A stretch of DNA of 64,000 nucleotides from Coptis chinensis (taxonomy: Eukaryota; Streptophyta; Magnoliopsida; Ranunculales; Ranunculaceae): assembly GCA_015680905.1 (NCBI GenBank), contig CM027380.1:105181001-105245000 (forward strand), read 5' to 3'. This document shows, in pieces, positions 22,552 through 33,990 of this stretch (positions are counted from its first letter, which is position 1; every line of letters begins with the position of its first letter). A model generated the notes under the pieces. That model was not told the origin of the DNA and searched no databases. It saw nothing but the letters and a program-made list of their open reading frames with translations. The position numbers were made by a program, and so were the translations under genes.

Positions 22552-22999
22552 AACATGCTTATGGAGAGCTATACTGCATGGGTCTTGGGAAGAAACGTAA
22601 ATGTAAGTATATGTCCTTAATATTCATGTCTTTATTTTATTTGTTACTTTGCATGCCACTTGAAATAATTTCGGGATTATTTGGATTAATTGTTGATTGG
22701 TGCAGAGGTCAGGTGAGCTTAGGCAAACTAATTATCACTCTTTAAGAGCTACTCTAAATTGTAGACTTGGTTAGGTTCCCCAGCTTAGTTTACCTCTGTA
22801 GTTATTTGACTTAAAGTGCCTATCTGAGTTGCTATACTCAGGGTACTTTTGGTTTCCATCAGCTCTTCCAACCACTTGAGCAATCCCTTTTAATCTATTA
22901 TTATTATTATTTGCATTTTCTATCCTTGGATGTTATGGTGTCCAGCAAAAGGTAGAAGGTGCATGCCTGAACAAGTACACTTTCTTCTTATGTTTTTAG
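22552..22999. other. Probable intron-like sequence left of the captured LRR-kinase exons
   Basis: No exons are recognised. Intron-like AT-rich text lies between the inverted repeat and the LRR exons. Confidence 0.3.
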
Positions 23000-23245
23000 G
23001 AGCTTCTTATGTTGATTTAGAACAAAATGATCTTACATGGTGACTGTCTTACAGGAATGTTTCTTATAACAATTTCACATGGGAAGGCACTGATACAAGA
23101 GAATGTTCTAATGGGAATGTGTAAGTCTTATGTGTTTTCTTTGTTAATTTTTATGGATTTAAAGCAATTATTTGCTCTCTAACTTTGATCTTTCCCATTC
23201 CATCAGTAATTTGCTGGAGAGCTATTTCACAACAAAAAATAAGTT
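23000..23245 (+). pseudogene. Two to three exons of an LRR receptor-like kinase gene
   Basis: Exon 23055-23120 follows CTGTCTTACAG and ends at GT|GTAAGT. It reads NVSYNNFTWEGTDTRECSNG. Exon 23207-23245 follows CCATCAG, joins in the correct phase and reads VNLLESYFTTKNK. Together they match the junction between the leucine-rich repeats and the malectin-like domain of plant LRR-VIII-type receptor kinases ('DLSYNNFTW...C..G.VNL..S'). A possible preceding exon starts at 23000 (ASYVDLEQNDLTW, then a stop). No kinase domain is present. The correct splice sites and phase show this is a genomic fragment, probably carried by the Helitron whose 3' end is at 24805. Confidence 0.75.
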
Positions 23246-23918
23246 GTAAGATACTATTTCCCTTCTTGTGATTTTGTGTTGTAAGTTGTTAGATAAAATG
23301 CATAAGCGTGGATTGGTTTCTTGGTCTCCTTGCATCAAGTTTTTTACGTAATATCTTGTGATGCTTAAACTCTAATTTTTTCTGTTATAGATTTAAAGTT
23401 GGTTTTCCTTTAGACTACATATACATTCACTTTCATAATTTGTTTTAACATGAAAATTGGGTGTATTTGTTTTGACCTAGGGTGTATTTGTTATGATTAT
23501 GAATCTTTGGTTAGTGTCTCTTCACTTGAATAAGGAAAAACACTACATTTTTGGCAAAACTTACTCGCTTTTAGTTAACCGGTGGTAGCATCCAACTCAA
23601 CTTGCGGGGGTGCGATTGGATTGCTTATTGCCCCTAAATAGATTATAAATGCTCTCCTTCTCCAGTACCCACATGCTCCTAGAACTTCACCGACCTAATT
23701 TATAGAGACTAATCAATATACACAAATATGCTCGACCCTACGACCAAGCAGTTCACACACTTAAGCGGGTGAAATGGAAGTCCTTAGAATGCGTTTTTTG
23801 ACCAACACTAGAAGGCTCTAGCGATGATCACTAACACTAGAAGGATTCCTATTTCGAAGTATAACAACAAAAGTTCCCTTTTTCTTGAAGCAGTACTTAT
23901 TCTGGTAAATGAATCTGG
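23246..23918. other. Noncoding between captured fragments
   Basis: No further LRR-kinase exons are seen. From about 23540 the character changes and nothing is recognised. Confidence 0.35.
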
Positions 23919-24350
23919 TTAAGGTGGAGTTCCATCCAGTATGCTCATGTTGAGGCTCACAGTACTGCAACTTACCCTACTTTTTCCAGGTACCAGATTT
24001 TCATATTCAGCATACATATCTTTGGCATCGACATCACTGTTGCCTACATTCGGACCATTTCTCTCATGATAACTACCCGACAGGTTCACACTTAAATTAT
24101 TTTTTCCAAAATTACTTCCTATGCGCCAGCTACACACATTGGAGGATTCATGCTGTAGAGAGGCACCTGACACATATTTAAATGAGGAATCATCTTGGTA
24201 TGGAGGTGGAAAATGTTGTTGCATATCTTTGGACAAAGGTGTTGGTGGGGTTGGACTTGCTTCCCTCTTGGGAGTTTTTTCCATATTGCCAACAGTTACA
24301 TCAATAGTATTGCTAAGTAAGACTTCTTTGAGGTGGACAAGTCCGGTCAT
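23919..24350 (-). CDS. Unrecognised 143-codon open frame, possibly a captured exon
   Basis: The frame reads MTGLVHLKEVLLSNTIDVTV, later KREASPTPPTPLSKDMQQHF and CSWRIGSNFGKNN. It is rich in Ser, Pro and Asn, low in repeats and reads like a disordered part of a plant regulatory protein. It lies inside the putative Helitron. I recognise no domain. It could be one exon of a captured host gene in opposite orientation to the LRR-kinase exons. Confidence 0.35.
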   Translation of the reverse strand: MTGLVHLKEVLLSNTIDVTVGNMEKTPKREASPTPPTPLSKDMQQHFPPPYQDDSSFKYVSGASLQHESSNVCSWRIGSNFGKNNLSVNLSGSYHERNGPNVGNSDVDAKDMYAEYENLVPGKSRVSCSTVSLNMSILDGTPP

Positions 24351-24775
24351 TCTTCACAAATTGGAAAAGGAAGGGCGGCGGACACGATGTCGGTTAAAAC
24401 CTTTTGTCTTTGTGGAGCTCATGCTAATGTTGTTGCAATGAGTAGACTGTTTATTGGGGGCATAATAGGAATATAATCAAAATTGTAAACGGGCTTTTTT
24501 CACGGCTTGTTCTATTATCAAGTGGTAAACATCTTACTAAATTCTCTCTGATCCTGATTAGCGGTAGAGGCAGTAATACACTTGGTTGGTAATTATACAG
24601 CACAAGTTTACAAAGTACCAAAATTGTCTCCAAATATTTTTCAATTAAAAATACACTAATCGGAGGTCAACTTTAGAAATACCTTGAGAGGCGGAAGTGT
24701 TTTTCCTTATTTAACTTTTTAATTTACTATTCTAATTTACATGCGTTCATTCTTTTCCCCAATTTTTATTACCTA

Positions 24776-24805
24776 GCACGTGCGTTGCACGTGCCCGTTT
24801 ACTAG
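24776..24805 (+). mobile_element. Helitron 3' terminus (hairpin plus CTAG)
   Basis: GCACGTGC-GTT-GCACGTGC (24776-24794) forms a hairpin with an 8-bp stem. It is followed 7 bases later by CTAG at 24802-24805 and then T, matching the CTRR end and A/T insertion rule of Helitrons. The 5' end (TC after A) was not located, so the element's length is unknown; the captured LRR-kinase exons upstream fit its interior. Confidence 0.75.
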
Positions 24806-27700
24806 TGAAAGTAATATAAATAAGGTAAAAAGGATATTGATTATGGCAGTGAAAAAGGTCAGAGGAGCAAAGATGAGATAATATTTAATTTTTGTAATGC
24901 GGGCTTAAAATATAAACACGTTAAGAGTGGGTTTTTTGGAACACTCGGTATGGGAGTTTCCAATGCTCAATTGGCATCTCCGATTTTTATGGGGTTCACT
25001 CCCTAAGTTGTGCTATTGTTCCCCTTTGCTTCTATGTAAGATAGATATTAAATGTGTAATATTATATATGATATGTGATTTATTATGAGGTTTTGGGTGA
25101 TCGAAGTTTCACTCTTTTGGACTTTATAGTTTATGAAACAACATAATAGTGTCATTAACATTGTTTCAAGTTATCAGAATTACTTGAGTTTGGTTGATGA
25201 TATGTCTTAAAGGAGAATCTCACCTGATGTAGTAAAACCTTCAACGTTCTGAACAATGAAGCAACTGAAATATTTGAATTGATGCTTCAAGAGGTACAAT
25301 GCTTACTGTCGTTATTTCAAATAATTCTTATTTATATATATAAATTTGTTCCCCGTGTATTCTTAAAATACGGATCTAGCTTTTATGGTGTTGTGGAACC
25401 ACGTATTAAATTCTTCAAATTGTTTTTAAGTTGATAAAATAAAAAGTTTAATTAGTCTGACTCGAGAAATTTACCAGTACATTAAAATTTGAACTTTGAT
25501 TTGGCAGGGGGTAGGGGCCGCGCGAACGCGTACCCCCCTACAACAAATTATGACGTAGACTATCTAAAGATATCTTAGGCGAACACCCCTCCAAAGTGCA
25601 ATGGAGGTCACTAACCTAGGCCATGGAACTTCTTGATCGCCCATTGACCCCGTCCAGGTAAGTATGTTTCAATGTGCATCTCAACATGATTTTATAGCTC
25701 CATCTTTAGCTGTATAAACTCTTGCCGCCCCATGTGGGACTAAACCTTCTTTTCTATTTCATGAACTGAGTGTGTGCATAACACTAAATATGATCAGATC
25801 CCACCTTGGGTAACCACATTGCCAAATAACAAATTCCAAAACTCGGGTTCTAAGTTTGTGGTCCTTTCTTTAGCAGGATGTTCATTGCCTTGTTCAACTG
25901 GCAATGCTCAGTTGGATCATGACCAACCTGATTACACACCCTGAGAATATAACTTCCCAGCCAATTTGCCTCTATACCAAGTAGCTTTTTCTTGGTAAAT
26001 TTTCCCAATGGAACATCCATGTTGTATACACTAATACACTGACTGTCAATGAAAGATGTTTCATTGAAAGTAACAATGCAAAACTCATGTTACATAACCA
26101 CTAGGAAGTACTGAAGTAGAAAACAAAGAACGTAAAACGCCTCTGCTTGCTCACCATGGATGCATTTCACAAATAAGCTGCGGTGTCATACATGATCTAT
26201 AGTGCTTGGATTAGTACCATATTGCCATGGGTTTGTCATCATAGAAACGGAACTTAAACCAAACGGATTAGTCTCAGCTTGCTTATAGCTAGCTCGAGCA
26301 AATTCATAAATCTATATCATTATATGACATTACCAAGTGTTTGACATGGAGAACCATCCAAAATTGAGGTATACCACGTACAATATGTGTTTGTGGCGTG
26401 TCCGACATGGACATGTGGGTAATGTATCCAACACAGATTTTTATAAATAAATTGCGTGTCCATGTAACATAGAAATCGTCTGCATAAGTGTTAAAGAAAG
26501 AATTTACGAATCTTATTTTTGTTTGTAGGATTACTATTAGCTCGTACACAAAGTGAGTCCTCTGCTAAACTATGGTTTGCTGTATATTATTATGCATATT
26601 CCTTGTATTTCTTGAGCTATTCTTTAAGAGCATTAACGTGTTCCATATCCATGGTTTTCTGTATATAATCATGCATTCTTTGCTTTTATTGAGCTATTGT
26701 TTAAGAGCACTGACGTATTTGATGTTCTATTGGAATACCATTTTGGTCAAAACTCAAAAGTATGTGTGCAATCTTATGTGTATGCATAGTTTTTTGGAAG
26801 ATTTTCCATCTGTTTACAGGGAAGTCTTGCATGTGAGATACCATAGCTTAGTACTACGAAGTACGAACTAAGAAAATTAACCTACAGTCACAAGTTATAT
26901 CATATATGATAAAACCTAGGACATGGATACGACGAGGACACGTAAATGATATAGGTGTATGAAAGTGTAAATGGTTGGTTGCGGAAGCAACTTGCTGCAA
27001 CTGAAATTTGACTTTTGTTATGCCAATGACCCTATTAAACTTGCTGGCAGTGGATAAGGTTTTCAGAAGTAGCAATTCACCATTCAAATCTAAAACTCCG
27101 GAAAAAAAAAAAAAAAACTTTTCAATTACTTGGTAGTTGGTACAACCTGTACATTTCATGAAAGTGACATGTCCAGAAGCCATTTCCATGTTAGAGTTTC
27201 TTTTTCGTTTATCCGTGGCTCCCCATAGCAAACTCGCAGGGAGGTTGAGTAACTGAACCATTGGATCTACCAAATGCCTATGGAGTATGGACAACAACTA
27301 GTATCGTTTGGAAGCTTAAGCTAATAGCAGACAGATCAAGGCGATGATAGGTCCCAGACTGCGATTAAGTTATCATAGTGACTGGATTTAACATTAGTTG
27401 CTTTTATGACGCATCCTTGGCCATATTCATGAAGACGAGATAGTTGTTGAAACTCGTGGTAACTGAGTTTCACGGTCAAAGGTTGTGACGCCCTCAACGG
27501 AGACTATAAGAGAAATGGTTTGAAAATTTATATGACTACACAGAGAGGGGGCTAATTTTGCTTCAGAATGCTGCTGTAGGTTTGCAGATGCTGTGTTAGA
27601 ACAGATGTCAAAGAGAGATCAGTAAGGAAGTCAGGCAAGGTTGACATTTAAGCTTTCCATGGGAGCTATATATGCACAATGGTGTGGCTGACTGAATCTT
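24806..27700. other. AT-rich noncoding, no recognised gene
   Basis: Short reading frames on both strands show no family motifs. At 25500-25640 there is a GC-richer patch with a near-palindromic TACCCCC/GGGGGTA pairing. At 27101-27117 there is a poly(A) run. No LTR, TIR or splice structure was found. Confidence 0.4.
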
Positions 27701-27759
27701 GTTGTGGAGATTGGGTTTAACAGCAAGCCAGGCAAAGGTCCTTAAATGAAGGACTGAGT

Positions 27760-28145
27760 GGTGCAGACCTGGCATTGGTATTATTGAAGTGAATGTGGAT
27801 TGCTCTTCATTCTCCAAGCGTAAACCAGGTCCGGCTAGAGTAGGTACTATGGACATTTCAAGCTTGCATTGCGGAGGTTTCTGGAATTGTAGACATTATA
27901 TAGTGGAATGTTTGACAATACAAGAGAGCATAGAGGCTGCACTTGAGTGAGGGTGGAGGTCTTTACAGATGGTGTTGGATTTAAAAAGCTGCTGTTCAAG
28001 CTTTTAGCTTAGAGTCTTGCCCTTGTTCAGGCAAGCAAGATATGTAAAGAGAAGGGTGCTAAGCTGTGTTATCTCTTCGACTTGGAAGTGCTAATGAAGC
28101 TGCTAGAATGGCAGTCATAATACAAAGCCAGAATCCAATTTTAAT
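27760..28145 (+). pseudogene. RNase H (RVT_3-type) remnant, probably from a LINE
   Basis: Broken frames read, in order, GIGIIEVNVDCSSFSKRKPG, PARVG, VECLTIQESIEAALE and GWRSLQMVLDLK, then after a frameshift GSANEAARMAV. This is the order of plant RVT_3 RNase H domains: 'IKVNVDGS', 'AECLA..EAL', 'SDSK', 'N.AAD..A'. Several active-site acidic residues are replaced or out of frame. It is not contiguous with any reverse transcriptase here, so it is an isolated 3' piece of a LINE or a dead RNase H-like gene. Confidence 0.6.
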
Positions 28146-28649
28146 TGAGCAGAAACCTGTATGGATTAATTAGAGCACAGAAAGTTCAGGACAGGAACTA
28201 CATCAGATGTTAGTTTCTGAGGTGGTTGTTGCTTGGACGCCCAAGTACTTCGGTACTTCCTAAGGCAACACTAATCTGACCAGCTTGAATCTGTCCAACA
28301 GTCTCTGCACTTCATATCCTAAAATGAAATGCTGTACGATGCAGCTGCTGAGAGCTCTTATTCTTGTGTTTACTGGATTTTTTCATGGCTTTGGGTTTTT
28401 TTCAATCATTTAATTCGGAATTGACCCTTGCCTTCCAATTTTCTCGTTGAGTATTTGCTAGAGAACATTGTTAGTCAGTAACATTTGGGCTTGATGAGGC
28501 TTCCATTTTCCTTTTTACTCAATTACTAGGATCCCTTGTCCAAACGAAACACCATTCTACGGTTTTATCCATGTCAAAAACAATGGACTGCTCAGGAGTC
28601 CAATGGAGTATCGTTCCACTTAACACTGATCAACTGCTACTGCCATTTG

Positions 28650-29100
28650 GGTCGGGTAGGTTCCGGTTTGCTGTATTCGGAAATATTCTGAAATGTGGGT
28701 TTGAACTTGATGTTGTTATTTTCAACACCGTACTTAAGGGTTTGTTTTTGGAAGGCAAACCAGCACCAGCTTTGGAATTTTTTAATACAATACTGAAAAA
28801 TTGATATTCCTCGCGACGTAGTCACTTATGGGGTTGTGATCAATTGGTTTTACAAATTGTTAAATTCGGATTCTGCCCGTAAGTTGATGAGCTCAATGGA
28901 AGATGAAAAACTCGTGCCTGATGTAAATATCTATAGTATGATTATAGATTGCCTTTGCAAAGAGGGTAGGACCAATGAAGCACTTTGCTTCAATGAGGTA
29001 AAATGCCTAATGTCGTTACATTTACTTGTTTGATTCATGTCCTATGTGTTTCTAATAATTGGAACAAGGCAACTGAATTGGTACATGATATAATGATATG
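28650..29100 (+). pseudogene. Pentatricopeptide repeat (RFL-like) pseudogene fragment
   Basis: At least four consecutive PPR units can be read across three frames. Frame one gives FGNILKCGFELDVVIFNTVL, then KGLFLEGKPAPAL. The next gives RDVVTYGVVINWFYK, SARKLMSSMEDEKLVPDV and NIYSMIIDCLCKEGRTNEAL. The third gives MPNVVTFTCLIHVLCVSNNW, then NKATELVHD. The 'P(D/N)VV.(Y/F)..(L/I)I..LC..G' spacing is that of P-class PPR proteins, especially the restorer-of-fertility-like group, which bind organellar RNA. Frameshifts near 28803 and 29005 and loss of both ends show a pseudogene. The complete Tat element inserted about 300 bp downstream at 29,399; no PPR sequence reappears beyond it. Confidence 0.85.
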
Positions 29101-29393
29101 ACCAGTTGATGAATCTGGCCAAATGGAGCACATGAACTATTAGAAAAAACATCACTCAAAGAAACGGTCCCATGTACAATGCGTTGATGGAGCAAGGTTG
29201 ATGGTTCTACACTCTGTTCAATATTATTGTCCAAGGTTATCTCGCGCAAAGGATTTTCATAAGTTAGTGCAATATCTTTATACGATGCTGCAGATACAGA
29301 AACAACTTCGCCAATATTAAATTTGCTATTGGAAGATGAACTAAACAAATGACGTACGGATAGATTTGTAATTTATTGGGACAAATGCGGATG

Positions 29394-29398
29394 GTATT
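29394..29398 (+). repeat. 5-bp target-site duplication GTATT, left copy
   Basis: GTATT directly precedes the 5' LTR and is repeated exactly at 42194-42198. Confidence 0.95.
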
Positions 29399-29926
29399 TG
29401 TAGGGGAGTGATATTCTATATCCAGCACGCGCCTAACATGGTGGAAATAACACATCGACCTATGATCCAGGTCGCATCCATGAGCCAGTAGAGCGCTACA
29501 TACAGATCGCAATATCATGCGAACTACGATAGGAAGTGACGACGATCCCTATCCATAAGCAATCATGACTAAAGAGTACTTGCACATAGCTTGACCGTCG
29601 ACCAGCGATCCGCGGCCGCAAGCTATTTGTACAGACTGCCACTCCACATCATTACAGCAGACCTATGAGAGCAGTTCTCATGTGCCATCCTAATTTCCAC
29701 CTCACGTTTAGGACACCCTTTACACGTGGAGGGCAAGGATACACGCGAAATCTCTATAAATACCTCTCCTATGAACTACGCCAGACCTGATTCTACTCTC
29801 CCACACAAAAAACCTAGAGTAAGATACGTAGGCAGTTCGCTCCCAAGTCGAACTCGGTCTCATCCAAAAACCTATTTCAGTCCCCCTGAGACTGTTTGTA
29901 AGGGAAAACCAAATCACACCTTTACA
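29399..29926 (+). repeat. 5' LTR
   Basis: 528 bp, TG...CA ended. Compared by eye with the 3' LTR there are 15 substitutions and two compensating 1-bp indels, about 97% identity. Most differences cluster around 29544 and 29600-29620. The promoter TATA (CTCTATAAATACC) is at about 29751-29763, and the R region carries ATACGTAGGCAG. Confidence 0.96.
29751..29763 (+). promoter_or_regulatory. LTR TATA box
   Basis: TCTATAAATACC lies about 175 bp before the LTR end and is repeated in the 3' LTR at about 42019-42030. It is the likely start signal for the element's genomic RNA. Confidence 0.7.
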
Positions 29927-29927
29927 T

Positions 29928-29945
29928 TGGCGCCGTCTGTGGTCT
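29928..29945 (+). promoter_or_regulatory. Primer binding site
   Basis: TGGCGCCGTCTGTGGTC follows the LTR after one base. TGGCGCC is the complement of the 3' end of a tRNA ending GGCGCCA; similar sites in plant gypsy elements are assigned to tRNA-Asp, though I cannot confirm the tRNA here. Confidence 0.8.
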
Positions 29946-30011
29946 CGATTACTTGAGTAACCACACCATTTCAACAGAAATCTTTAGCCAAAACTCTCAA
30001 GCCCACGAAGC

Positions 30012-31507
30012 ATGGCAAGCCTCGAAGCTCAACTCCACCTTCTAGCAGGCCAACTAGGGACAGTGAACGAACAAATCGCTGAGCTCAGGCAAGAAAACAT
30101 CACACTCTGCGCACAAGTGGACACACAGAACCCACTGGGAGTCACCGCAGACGACGACATCATCAACGTCAGTCAACAGATCACCGAGTTAAACCAAAGG
30201 CTCGACAAAAATGCGGTTAAGAAAGATTCCACCCAGATAGTGCAAAAGATGTTGAAAACCTACCGCGCATCTCCATTTGCTGCTGAAGTACTTCACAAAG
30301 TCTCTCCTCCAGACTTTGTCCAACCACGATTCGATGTAACGATGGCGCGACATGCCCGGGCCAAAGATATAACACGATATGCTCAAAGTCTTGCACTCTA
30401 CAGCGCACCAGAGTTCGACCATCTCCGTTGCAGACTGTTTCTGGCGAGTCTAAAAGATGACCCACTCGATTGGTTCTTCTCCCTCGAGGCAGACTCCATA
30501 ACAAGCCGAGCGACCACCGCGAATTCGCAAGCCCGACGCATTACAACAGGGCGTAAGAAGGGTGATCTCAATTCACTCTTCCATTTCGCTCTTGGCAAGG
30601 AGGAAACCCTCTGACTCCTTCCTAAGTCGGTTCAAAAGCAGAGCTCTTGGACATGGAGAGCGGCCTCAAAGAATCATTTGCCGCGGTGGCTTTCACAACG
30701 CTGCCGCGACCGCCAATACCGACCTAACGGATCGCTCCTAAAAGACCGACCCGAAACGGCGGTATGCTTCGAGTAGATAAATACATCAAGCTGCAGGAGG
30801 GTCTGCAAAAGCAGAACCAAGAAGAAGAAGACACAGAAGAAGGAGAGGTTTACGAGGTAGCATCATCTTTTAGGAAACGACCCCGACAACAAGGGCAACC
30901 CTCCAAACCCAAACCAAGAAATGATCGAGAATTAACTGTGCTCACCAGATCTCCTAGTTACATACTAGAGAAGATCAAGCGAGCTGCCTTTTACCGACCA
31001 GAGATAAGGCAGCCGGCAGATCGCCCCGACCAGCCCTACTGCGCGTTCCATCGCGCCAATTGCCATGAGACCGACGTGTGCTGGGGGCTCAAACATTATT
31101 TGCAAGACATGGTCGAAGCCGGGCACATCAAGCAATACACCAATATACCTGACGGCGACCTGCGCCACAAACTCATGGCCCGCCGAATACGAAGCAGGTC
31201 CCCACCCCGACGGAGCGATCTGCGGTCCCAAAGTCGCCCTCACAACAGAGGACGTTCCAGAGAACGCGTCCGTCAAGATCGCCGTCAGACATCAAGAGGT
31301 CGCGAGCACGACAGAACCATCCACATGATCACACTCGGGATGATTCCGCCCTCGAAGTTCGCGGGGAAAAAGAAGGCGGCGTCGGTGCCCTCCATGAAGT
31401 GTACAACTTTTCTTCACAAGCCGCGCACCCGCGCCACGCGATTCTCGTATGAGCGGGAGACATCACCTTCTCGAGGCCGACCTCAACAAGGTCGCCTCCT
31501 CGCATAA
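30012..31507 (+). pseudogene. gag: gag (broken by frameshift)
   Basis: ATG 30012 follows the PBS. A coiled-coil N-terminus (residues 1-70) precedes the retrotransposon gag core with SPFAAEVLHKVSPPDFVQPR, YSAPEFDHLRCRLFLASLKD and WFFSLEADSI. A frame change follows, and KGDLNSLFHFALGKEETL ends at a stop at 30614. From about 30764 another frame carries the C-terminal part: YRPEIRQPADRPD, CAFHRANCHETDVCWGLK (a zinc-knuckle-like C/H cluster) and an Arg/Ser-rich RNA-binding tail. Gag would form the particle that packages element RNA. The break at about 30600-30760 would prevent a full product. Confidence 0.85.
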
Positions 31508-31586
31508 CGACGACGACTCTCGTAGTCCACGTCAAAATCGGTGGCCCCGGACCGTCAAAGCGAAGTTTTGATCGATCCGGCAGCTC

Positions 31587-32273
31587 TTGCGATATTTTGT
31601 TCTACCACACGATCCAAGAGATGAACCCGCCAAAGTCGGTCTTCATAGACCCCATCGCACCCTCTTCGGATTCAATGGCTCCAGGGCCGATCCAATAGGC
31701 GACATCATACTCCCAGTCTCGGTGGGTTCCCGGGAAGACAAGGTCAGCTTCAACACGCGTTTCAGCGTCCTAGATACCAAGTCGTCCTACAACGCCATTC
31801 TAGGACGACGGTGGATACATCAGATGCAAGCCGTACCGTCCACATTGCACCAAGTGATCCGTTTCCCTAGTCCAAGGGGAATGATGGAGCTTCGAAGCAA
31901 CCAGCTCGAGGCCCATCATTGTAACCAGATCATCGCAGCAAACAAGCTCGCTGAACCTCCCATCATCGTCAACAACGAGCCCACTAGCTATACAATGGCC
32001 AAAGACTTAGTGGCTGAGGTGCGAACCAGCGCACCAAAACAGAACGCCGGGGGCTCCTATAGAAACTTCTTCCCACCAGCCCGGATCCCGACCGCTACCA
32101 CGTCAGCTGTCGTACCAGCATTGCAAATCCTTGAGGTCTCCCCAGTGGACAACGTCGCATGCAAACAAAGTCTCGAGGTCGCACCACCAGTTCTCATCCA
32201 ACCATCGGAGTCGCGAAACACCCGGTTTACATTTGTCACGGCAACAACGGTCACCCTCGACCCGTTGTCGTAA
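31587..32273 (+). pseudogene. pol: pol: aspartic protease region
   Basis: The frame contains RTLFGFNGSRADPIGDIILP, then FSVLDTKSSYNAILGRRWIH and PSTLHQVIRFPSPRGM, the typical C-terminal half of Tat-type protease. The catalytic 'DxGSS'-like part would fall at about 31510-31600, where the frame is disturbed and only partly readable. The protease cleaves Gag-Pol; this copy is likely inactive. Confidence 0.75.
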
Positions 32274-32318
32274 CCACGTAAGACGCCTAACTCCTACGGG
32301 CTGTTCCGGCCGACCATC

Positions 32319-33460
32319 ATGAACCAAAGATCGGCAAAGCGCAATCCTCCAAATGAGCACTTTCAGGCAGCAGAGCCAAACACCGAGCTAAAAGCGATAA
32401 GTGAATCGGGGGAACGTAAGAGCGACCCTAAACTCGTCTATGTCGGGGCTAACCTCGACCCCACACTTAAAGCTCATCTTGTAAATTTTCTGTCCATGAA
32501 TAAAGATGTGTTCGCTTGGTCGTATATCGACGTGCCTGGCATAGACCCTAACGTGGCATGCCACCGGTTAAACGTCAATCCTGGTGCCAAACCAATTCGA
32601 CAGCGACCTAGGAGACTGTCATTACGCTTTCAAAAAGCAATCAACGATGAGGTAGATAAACTCAAACAAGTAGGCTTCATCCGGAAGGTCGATTACCCAG
32701 AGTGGGTCGCAAACATAGTAGCAGTCCCGAAAAAGAATGGTACAGTCCGCTTGTGCGTCGACTTCACCAACGTCAACCAAGAAACTCCAAAAGACAGCTT
32801 TCCACTACCCAGAATCGACCAACTAGTCGACCAGACTTGTGGGCACGAGCTACTCTCATTCATGGATGCATATAGTGGGTACAACCAAATACCACTTGCT
32901 GAAGAAGATCAGGAGAAGACCTCGTTCATCACTGAGCAAGGAATTTATTGTTACAATGTTCTCCCATTCGGATTAAAAAATGCAGGGGCGACATATCAAC
33001 GACTTGTAACTGACATGTTCCAGGACATGTTAGGAGATACCATGGAGGTCTACATCGACGATATGGTTGTCAAAAGCAAGAAAGTAGGCGACCACCTCAC
33101 TTACCTCGAGCAAGCGTTCTCCAGACTACGACGAACCGGAATGAAGCTGAACCCAGAGAAGTGTCTTTTCGGAGCGTCATCCGGAAAATTTCTCGGTTAT
33201 CAGATCTCGCAGCGAGGTATCGAAGCAAATCCAGACCAAATTCGGGCGTTCCTCGACATCCCCGACCCGCAAACAAAGAAACAGATACAAAAGTTGTCAG
33301 GTATGGTCGCGGCACTCAACCGATTCATATCGAGAGCATCAGACAATGCCGACCGTTCTTACAGATACTAAAGAAAGGCGAGCAGTTTTCATGGAACGAT
33401 CAATGCCACCAACCATTCTCCACTCTTAAGGAATACCTGACAACACCCCCGTCTTAGCTA
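32319..33460 (+). pseudogene. pol: pol: reverse transcriptase
   Basis: A 350-codon frame carries all RT blocks. In order it reads FAWSYIDVPGIDPNVACHRL, EVDKLKQVGFIRKVDYPEWV, VRLCVDFTNVNQETPKDSFP, SFMDAYSGYNQIPL, NVLPFGLKNAGATYQRLVT, the catalytic YIDD in VYIDDMVVKS, and KCLFGASSGKFLGY. The active-site aspartates are intact. A frameshift near 33350 moves the connection (LQILKKGEQFSWNDQC) into another frame, and a stop occurs at 33455. It copies the element RNA into DNA. Confidence 0.93.
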
Positions 33461-33469
33461 AGCCGACAG

Positions 33470-33990
33470 ACGGAGAAACTTTGGGCCTTTATCTAGCAGT
33501 ATCGGATTTCGCCATCAGTTCGGTCCTATTCAAAGAAGAACACAACTCAGAAAAGCCGATCTACTTCACAAGTAAGACACTCACTCCAGCAGAGAGGAAT
33601 TACTCCCACATAGAGAGAGCAGTCCTTGCTTTGTTATACTCGGCACGAAAATTCAGACCTTACTTTCAAGCTCATCCAATCAAAGTACTCAGCGATCTCC
33701 CGTTGAAGAGGATCCTTCACAAAGAAAATAAGACCACTAGGATGGCAATATGGGCAGAAGAACTGGGTGAGCACCACATGGACTTCGTCCCCCGCACGTC
33801 GCAGAAGGGTTAGGTCGTCGTAGATTTCCTAGCAGATTTTCCAGTCGACGACCCCAACTGGGAATCAGAAACAGAGGTCACACCCACCAAAGTGAACATA
33901 AAAACAGTCTGGTCCCTCTACGTCGATGGTTCCAACAACCCAGGCGGCAGTGGTATCGGAATCGTTTTCCGAGGGAACTATGGTAGAGAA
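33470..33990 (+). pseudogene. pol: pol: first RNase H and start of second RNase H
   Basis: GLYLAVSDFAISSVLFKE, then KPIYFTSKTLTPAERNYSHI and KFRPYFQAHPIKVLSD form the Ty3-type RNase H that follows RT. An in-frame stop at 33811 (after TSQKG) interrupts the spacer. The spacer continues VVDFLADFP and opens the second RNase H at about 33905 with VWSLYVDGSNNPGGSGIGIV. A frameshift near 33970 leads to the next segment. Confidence 0.88.

Noticed and set aside
29052..29348. 98-codon minus-strand frame next to the PPR pseudogene
   Set aside because: It overlaps the end of the PPR match on the opposite strand at its left edge and has no recognisable domain.
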